Below, in pieces: positions 59,657 to 64,000 of a stretch of DNA of 64,000 nucleotides (the first letter of the stretch is position 1; every line of letters begins with the position of its first letter). Source of the stretch: Bdellovibrionales bacterium (GTDB taxonomy: Bacteria; Bdellovibrionota; UBA1018); the NCBI GenBank assembly GCA_018266355.1, contig JAFEAP010000023.1, positions 245,758 to 309,757 of the forward strand, read 5' to 3'. Both the position numbers and the translations under genes were made by a program. The notes under the pieces were generated by a model, which saw only the letters and a program-made list of their open reading frames with translations, was not told the DNA's origin and did no database searches.

Positions 59657-61174
59657 TCAAGTCATATCCCGGCCGGGGCGGAGAATCCGCGGCAGCGGCG
59701 GCGCGATCGTCGAGCTTTCACGGAAGTGCGCTTCCGGGAGATCGCCTTTCAGCGCGCGCGATTCGAAATCATAGCGATCGTAGACGATCCGGTTGATGAG
59801 GTCCTTCGTGAGTTTCCGAGTAGACCGGAGGATTTCAAGTTCCCCGAAATGGAGGACGACCGCGAGAGTCGAGGCGGCCTTCATCTTCTCCTTGATGAGC
59901 GAGGAAGGGATCGTGAACCCGGATCCGACGAGGGTGCCGTCGAGTTCCCAGTCGACCTGGAGGTCGGGGACCGCGGCGAGCATCGCGGCGTCCTTGCCCG
60001 CGAGTTTCACGGAGATCGCGTCCGTGTTCGGATCGGTGATCGAAGCCGTCACCGCGAGCGGGTTCGGATAGTCCATGACCTTCGGGATCGTCACCGCCGC
60101 TTCGAGCCGAGGGAAGTCCCCGCGCTGGTAGGCGGCGAGATCGGCCGGAGACTGGCTCTCCATGTACTCGGTCAGCTCGCGGTAAGTCACGCACTTCACT
60201 TCGGGTAGGCCGCAAACCGTCTGCGCGAACGTCTTCATCGCGTTCCAGTACGCGGAACCGTTCCATTTCGCGAAGTGGTGACCGATGTGGATCGGGGCGC
60301 GATTGCCGTTGTAGTTGTTCTGGAAGTAATTGAAGTAGGTCTGGAGCATTTCCTTGCGATAGACCTCGCGTTTGATCGGATTTTTTTCCTCGACGCCGCC
60401 GCTTTGGACGAAGAAGAAGTTATAGTCCATCGAGATCGTCTTCTTCGCGGTGCCTGCGATGCCGACGAACGCAAGCGGGAAGTTCCAGAGGCCCTTTTCC
60501 TTCTTCGGCCAATAGTTCATGTCCGCCATCTTACTCGTGTCGTAGCGGAAGCCTTCCTCGGCGAGCACGTCGTAAAGGTGCGGATTCTGGCCGAGCAGCG
60601 GAGCGCGGAATCCCTTCACTTCGTCCATGCCGAAGCCGAGGTCGAAGTCCTTCGGCGGCGCGATCTGGTTGTTCGCGAAGGCGTCGAAGATGAGTCCCGG
60701 AAACTGAGAAAATTCGAGTTTCCAGTCGTCGTAACTCCAAGTCGTTCCGTCGAAGTGCCCGTTCGCGTGCGAACCGAGCTCGTTGCCTTCCGCGTACGCG
60801 CGTTTCAGGTATCCCATCCGTTTCGTGAGCGCGTCGGCGCTCCGTCCGCCCCATCCGATCGCGGATTTTCCGGGGCCGTGGGTCGGCTCCCGGTACAGAT
60901 CTTTGTTCTTATCGAGGAGAAAATAGACGCCGCTCATGAAGTAGGTGAACGGGACGCGGTTTTCCTTTCCGAACGTGAGGGACTCTTCCCAAAACGGATT
61001 GTTCAAGCTCCCGTCGAAGGCGAGGAGCACGAACTGCGGAGGGCGTTCGGCAGCCGGCGGCGGCGCGGGACTCCACTTGAAAAAGTCCGTCCAATCCGCG
61101 TTCGCGCCCACCGCCGAAAGGGCGGCCAGGCCGAGCGTCACCTGGGTGAGGAGGGAAAACTTCGGGTGGGTCAT
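59657..61174 (-). CDS. Polysaccharide deacetylase family protein
   Basis: A 505-residue exported protein with a NodB/CE4-like domain (about residues 45-350): LLAFDGSLNN at the TFDDG position, GNELGSHANGHFDG supplying the two zinc-like histidines, and GFRAPLLGQNPHLYDVLAEEGFRYDTS. The first motif lacks the second Asp. CE4 enzymes remove acetyl groups from peptidoglycan or chitin; predatory bacteria use such enzymes on prey walls. A beta-rich C-terminal domain (370-470) follows. Activity is uncertain given the motif change. Confidence 0.8.
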   Translation of the reverse strand: MTHPKFSLLTQVTLGLAALSAVGANADWTDFFKWSPAPPPAAERPPQFVLLAFDGSLNNPFWEESLTFGKENRVPFTYFMSGVYFLLDKNKDLYREPTHGPGKSAIGWGGRSADALTKRMGYLKRAYAEGNELGSHANGHFDGTTWSYDDWKLEFSQFPGLIFDAFANNQIAPPKDFDLGFGMDEVKGFRAPLLGQNPHLYDVLAEEGFRYDTSKMADMNYWPKKEKGLWNFPLAFVGIAGTAKKTISMDYNFFFVQSGGVEEKNPIKREVYRKEMLQTYFNYFQNNYNGNRAPIHIGHHFAKWNGSAYWNAMKTFAQTVCGLPEVKCVTYRELTEYMESQSPADLAAYQRGDFPRLEAAVTIPKVMDYPNPLAVTASITDPNTDAISVKLAGKDAAMLAAVPDLQVDWELDGTLVGSGFTIPSSLIKEKMKAASTLAVVLHFGELEILRSTRKLTKDLINRIVYDRYDFESRALKGDLPEAHFRESSTIAPPLPRILRPGRDMT

Positions 61175-61338
61175 AGGGGCGTTGTTTATACTAACGCACC
61201 GAATAAATCCAGGGTAACCGATGGGGCCTGCCCGAGGAATTCGTGCTTTAATATATTAATATCATTAGATAAAAAATAGCGGTTTTATTTAGTCGGATGT
61301 TTGACGCGAGAAGTCATTTCCGGTAAAACTCCCCGGCT

Positions 61339-62790
61339 ATGCGTGGACGTTCCCCCCGACACCTCTTCCTCCTCGCGATCGTGTTATTCGGCACGATCTC
61401 GGAATCTCCGCGCGCCCACGCCTCGATCGTGCTCGAACATCCCTTCGGCGCGGGCGAGCATGCGGGGTCGGCCCGCGAGCGCTACGGGATCCTTCGCACG
61501 GAAGGCGAGCTCGGTCTGTCCTCGGCGACGTTGAACGAGGCCTGCGTGCGGGCGCACCTCGATCGCATCAGCTTCCAAGCGATCCCGAGCTATTCGCCCT
61601 ATCAGAATTATTGCGAGCTTCCCGTCGGGAAGCTGCCGAAGGACGTGCTCGCGCTCACGGAAAAAGTAGAGGAAATGAACGCGAAGGTCGCGAACGTGCT
61701 CGGCCTGTCCGTCGCGGAGGCGTTTCCGATGAACGTCGGGATCACGATCAGCGCCGACTTCCGCGGATCGCTCGTGTCCGAGGCGAGTGGCGGAGGCGTG
61801 TACCTGACTTCGCTCCCGGATTGGACCTTCGCGGATTTCTCCTCGAAGATTTACGTGCACGAGATCATGCACACCCTCACGTTCAACGAGGGACCGACCG
61901 CCACGGCGCTGCTCGGGCTCCAGGATCATCCGCTCCTGATCGAGGGATTACCCGACCTGATCGCGGCCGTCGTCCACGAAAGCCCGAAGATGGAGCTCGG
62001 CGAAAAGGAACTTCCGGACTGCATCCGGTTCCTCCGCGACGCGACCCCGATCCGCTCCTTCGACGATCCCTTTTCGCGCTATACGACGATCGCGAACGCC
62101 GACGATATCGTGCAGTGCTGCGGAACGCTCAACCTCAAGAAGGAGGCCTCGTTCACGAAGTCGCTCTGTAATTACTACGTGAACGGCCAGTCCGGCCGGC
62201 TCCAGAAGGTCGCCGATTTCGTGAAAGAGAAGGGGATCGAGACGACCCCCTACGACGACGCCCATCGGAAGGCCCCTTTCGAGGCCGAGGAGTGTAAGAT
62301 CCGCACCGCGACCGGGCTCGTTTACATGGATAACTGCGACCTGCACCAGTTCGCGTACCCGCTCGTGTCCTTCTTCTTCCGGCTCCGGGAGCTGACCGGA
62401 AAATCTTACGTCACGGAATTCTTCGGGAAAATCCGCGAGGGCGCCGAGCGTGTCGCCGTTTACGAATGCGGCTATTCCGGGCCGAAAGTCACCGAATTCC
62501 TCGGCGGCGCGAAATCTTACGTCTCGCTCCGGCCGGTGCTCGCGCCCTTCATCGCGCTGCGGGAATCGATGGATTCCGCCGCCCAGTCGGCCTTCGACCA
62601 GGCCTGGAAAGAGCACGCGTTCGGGAAACTGGTCGATCTCGACCGCTTGTACCGGAAGGAAGCCCTGCCGGGGGTGGCGTTCCTGGCGGTGAAGGCCCAA
62701 AACCCGCTCTATCGCGACACCTACTTCTGCGACGACGCGTATCAATTCGACGCCGTCGATTGCGCGATTACCTGCACGAAAAAGCTCTAA
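61339..62790 (+). CDS. Secreted HExxH metallopeptidase
   Basis: A 483-residue exported protein. The zinc motif is HEIMH at about residue 174, followed 23 residues on by the Glu of LLIEGLPDL, a gluzincin arrangement. Paired cysteines recur along the chain. The family cannot be named. The 164-base upstream region is very AT-rich (TTTAATATATTAATATC and a T-rich run), unlike the genome average, and probably holds the promoters of this and the divergent deacetylase gene. Confidence 0.72.
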   Translation: MRGRSPRHLFLLAIVLFGTISESPRAHASIVLEHPFGAGEHAGSARERYGILRTEGELGLSSATLNEACVRAHLDRISFQAIPSYSPYQNYCELPVGKLPKDVLALTEKVEEMNAKVANVLGLSVAEAFPMNVGITISADFRGSLVSEASGGGVYLTSLPDWTFADFSSKIYVHEIMHTLTFNEGPTATALLGLQDHPLLIEGLPDLIAAVVHESPKMELGEKELPDCIRFLRDATPIRSFDDPFSRYTTIANADDIVQCCGTLNLKKEASFTKSLCNYYVNGQSGRLQKVADFVKEKGIETTPYDDAHRKAPFEAEECKIRTATGLVYMDNCDLHQFAYPLVSFFFRLRELTGKSYVTEFFGKIREGAERVAVYECGYSGPKVTEFLGGAKSYVSLRPVLAPFIALRESMDSAAQSAFDQAWKEHAFGKLVDLDRLYRKEALPGVAFLAVKAQNPLYRDTYFCDDAYQFDAVDCAITCTKKL

Positions 62791-62815
62791 AATTTGAGGC
62801 TCCACGGCGTCCACC

Positions 62816-62872
62816 TAGAACAGCTCGTCCGCTACGGTCGGGCGAAGCCCGCCCATCCGCGGACGAGCCTAC
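62816..62872 (-). repeat. 57-nt GTAG-hairpin repeat, copy B (inverted)
   Basis: Read on the minus strand it begins GTAG and then GCTCGTCCGC ... GCGGACGAGC, a perfect 10-bp stem, with GGGCGGGCTTCGCCC inside. It is 50 of 57 identical to copy A with a compensated base-pair change. It follows the metallopeptidase gene and precedes speA by 54 bases, and on the plus strand ends near a run of T, so it may also terminate the peptidase message. Confidence 0.75.
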
Positions 62873-62926
62873 TCCCTTGGTTTTTATGCTTTTCGCCTCG
62901 GGTCATCCCTGATAACCGATGCCCAT

Positions 62927-64000
62927 ATGAGAACTTGGGGCGCCTCGGATTCGTTGAAGACGTACAACATCGAAAACTGGGGAGATCAGTACTTCTCCAT
63001 CAATCCGAGTGGGAACATGACGGTGCACCCGCGCCGCGGCGAAGGCCCGGGCATCGATCTCATGTCCGTTATCGAAGAAGTGAAAGCTCAAGGCGTTTCG
63101 CTCCCGACGCTCATCCGTTTTCAAGACATCATCCGTCACCGCGTGATCGCGTTGAACGAAGCGTTCCGCAAATCCATCACCGAGTTCGGTTACAAGGGAC
63201 GCTACAAGGGCGTCTACCCGATCAAGGTGAACCAGATGCGCGAAGTCGTCGAAGAGATCGTCGACGCCGGTCGCCCGTACGACTACGGCCTCGAAGCCGG
63301 TTCGAAAGCCGAACTCACGATCGTCTCCGCGGCGAACCTCTCGCCCGAATCCCTCATCATCTGCAACGGCTATAAAGATTACGGCTACATCAAGATGGCC
63401 CTCATGGGCCGCAAGCTCGGCAAGAACGTCATCATCGTCGTCGAAAAGCTGACCGAGCTCTACCAGATCCTCTCGCTCGCGAAGGAGATGGGCGTGCAGC
63501 CCTACATCGGCATCCGCGTGAAGCTCTATTCGAAGGGCTCCGGGAAGTGGGAATCCTCGGGCGGCGAATCCGCGAAATTCGGCCTCACGACGCCGGAACT
63601 CCTCCACGCGGTCGAGATCCTGCGCTCGCAAGGGATGGAAGACTGCTTCAAACTCCTGCATTTCCACATCGGTTCGCAGATCACGAACATCCGCACCGTG
63701 AAGGACGCGACGAAGGAAGCGACCCGCATCTACGCGAAGCTGCATAAGATGGGACTGAAGCTCGACTACCTCGACGTCGGCGGGGGTCTCGGCGTCGACT
63801 ACGACGGCTCGCGCACGAGCTTCGAGTCCTCGATCAACTACTCGCTCGCCGAGTACGTCTCGGACGTCGTCTACTCGATCCAGGAAATCTGCCAGGCCGA
63901 GGAAGTGCCGGAACCGAACATCGTCTCCGAATCCGGCCGCGCGATCGTCGCGCACCACTCGGTCCTCGTTGTGAACGTCTTCGGCAACATCGAAGTCGGT
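62927..64000 (+). CDS. speA: Biosynthetic arginine decarboxylase, 3'-truncated by the window edge
   Basis: At least 358 residues of a PLP fold-III decarboxylase making agmatine from arginine, the first step of one putrescine route. The frame begins ATG 62927 (MRTWGASDSLKTYNIENWGDQYFSIN), the family's usual opening, and runs off the window. The PLP lysine is Lys100 in YPIKVNQ; HFHIGSQITNIRTVKDA and DVGGGLGVDYDGS are the next signatures. No ribosome binding site is obvious. With the arginine operon also here, the window links arginine synthesis and polyamines. Confidence 0.93.
   Translation, partial: MRTWGASDSLKTYNIENWGDQYFSINPSGNMTVHPRRGEGPGIDLMSVIEEVKAQGVSLPTLIRFQDIIRHRVIALNEAFRKSITEFGYKGRYKGVYPIKVNQMREVVEEIVDAGRPYDYGLEAGSKAELTIVSAANLSPESLIICNGYKDYGYIKMALMGRKLGKNVIIVVEKLTELYQILSLAKEMGVQPYIGIRVKLYSKGSGKWESSGGESAKFGLTTPELLHAVEILRSQGMEDCFKLLHFHIGSQITNIRTVKDATKEATRIYAKLHKMGLKLDYLDVGGGLGVDYDGSRTSFESSINYSLAEYVSDVVYSIQEICQAEEVPEPNIVSESGRAIVAHHSVLVVNVFGNIEVG

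Overview
The window is about 64 kb of GC-rich bacterial chromosome with tightly packed genes on both strands. It carries a class A RNase P RNA, many Sec or lipobox secreted proteins, an RND/TolC pair, and SpeA-type arginine decarboxylase. A TIGR02147-type regulator sits next to small secreted proteins. This points to a Gram-negative bacterium, most likely a Bdellovibrionota or other former-deltaproteobacterial lineage; that placement is an inference from gene content, not from a marker phylogeny. There is no phage, plasmid, CRISPR array, complete insertion sequence, tRNA or rRNA gene.

Layout. 1-3.4 kb: leucine-catabolism genes (biotin carrier, HMG-CoA lyase) overlapping plsC and a lipoprotein. 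3.6-7.7 kb: secreted proteins including an LPMO-like protein, a DTW-domain tRNA-modification enzyme, a ChaN-type lipoprotein, and a caspase-like gene broken by one in-frame amber codon. 7.8-15.5 kb: a nearly complete arginine pathway, argCJBF-argR leftward and argG-argH rightward, with a near-consensus ARG box and a 9-codon leader ORF in the divergent control region. Two large inverted-repeat elements fill the argG-argH gap. 15.5-27.6 kb: lipoproteins, OsmC, pirin and TauE proteins, a ceramidase-like/S1P-lyase-like pair, PilZ, STAS, CBS and HDOD-like proteins, a ferredoxin and an SNF2-type helicase.

28.0-35.5 kb is the most unusual block. It is a five-gene overlapping operon: MFS exporter, GNAT protein, LuxE-like acyl-protein synthetase, a LuxC reductase fused to an adenylate-forming ligase-like domain, and a second ligase-like protein. 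No luciferase genes accompany it. It looks like a pathway that activates an acyl group, reduces it to an aldehyde, modifies it and possibly exports it. 35.6-50.3 kb holds envelope proteins: lipoproteins, outer-membrane proteins, a repeat-rich secreted protein, an RND pump with TolC but no adaptor, DUF983, and an M1-like metallopeptidase.

50.6-64 kb: a Nif3-like protein, then rnpB abutting a ~215-bp multi-hairpin element with long terminal inverted repeats. After it come a regulator with two paralogous secreted proteins, a Cys/Asp-repeat lipoprotein, and a 4.1-kb segment with three secreted hydrolases (M14 carboxypeptidase, polysaccharide deacetylase, HExxH metallopeptidase). That segment is bracketed by two inverted copies of a 57-nt GTAG-hairpin repeat whose stems co-vary. 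The window ends inside speA, so arginine synthesis and arginine-to-agmatine decarboxylation both lie here.
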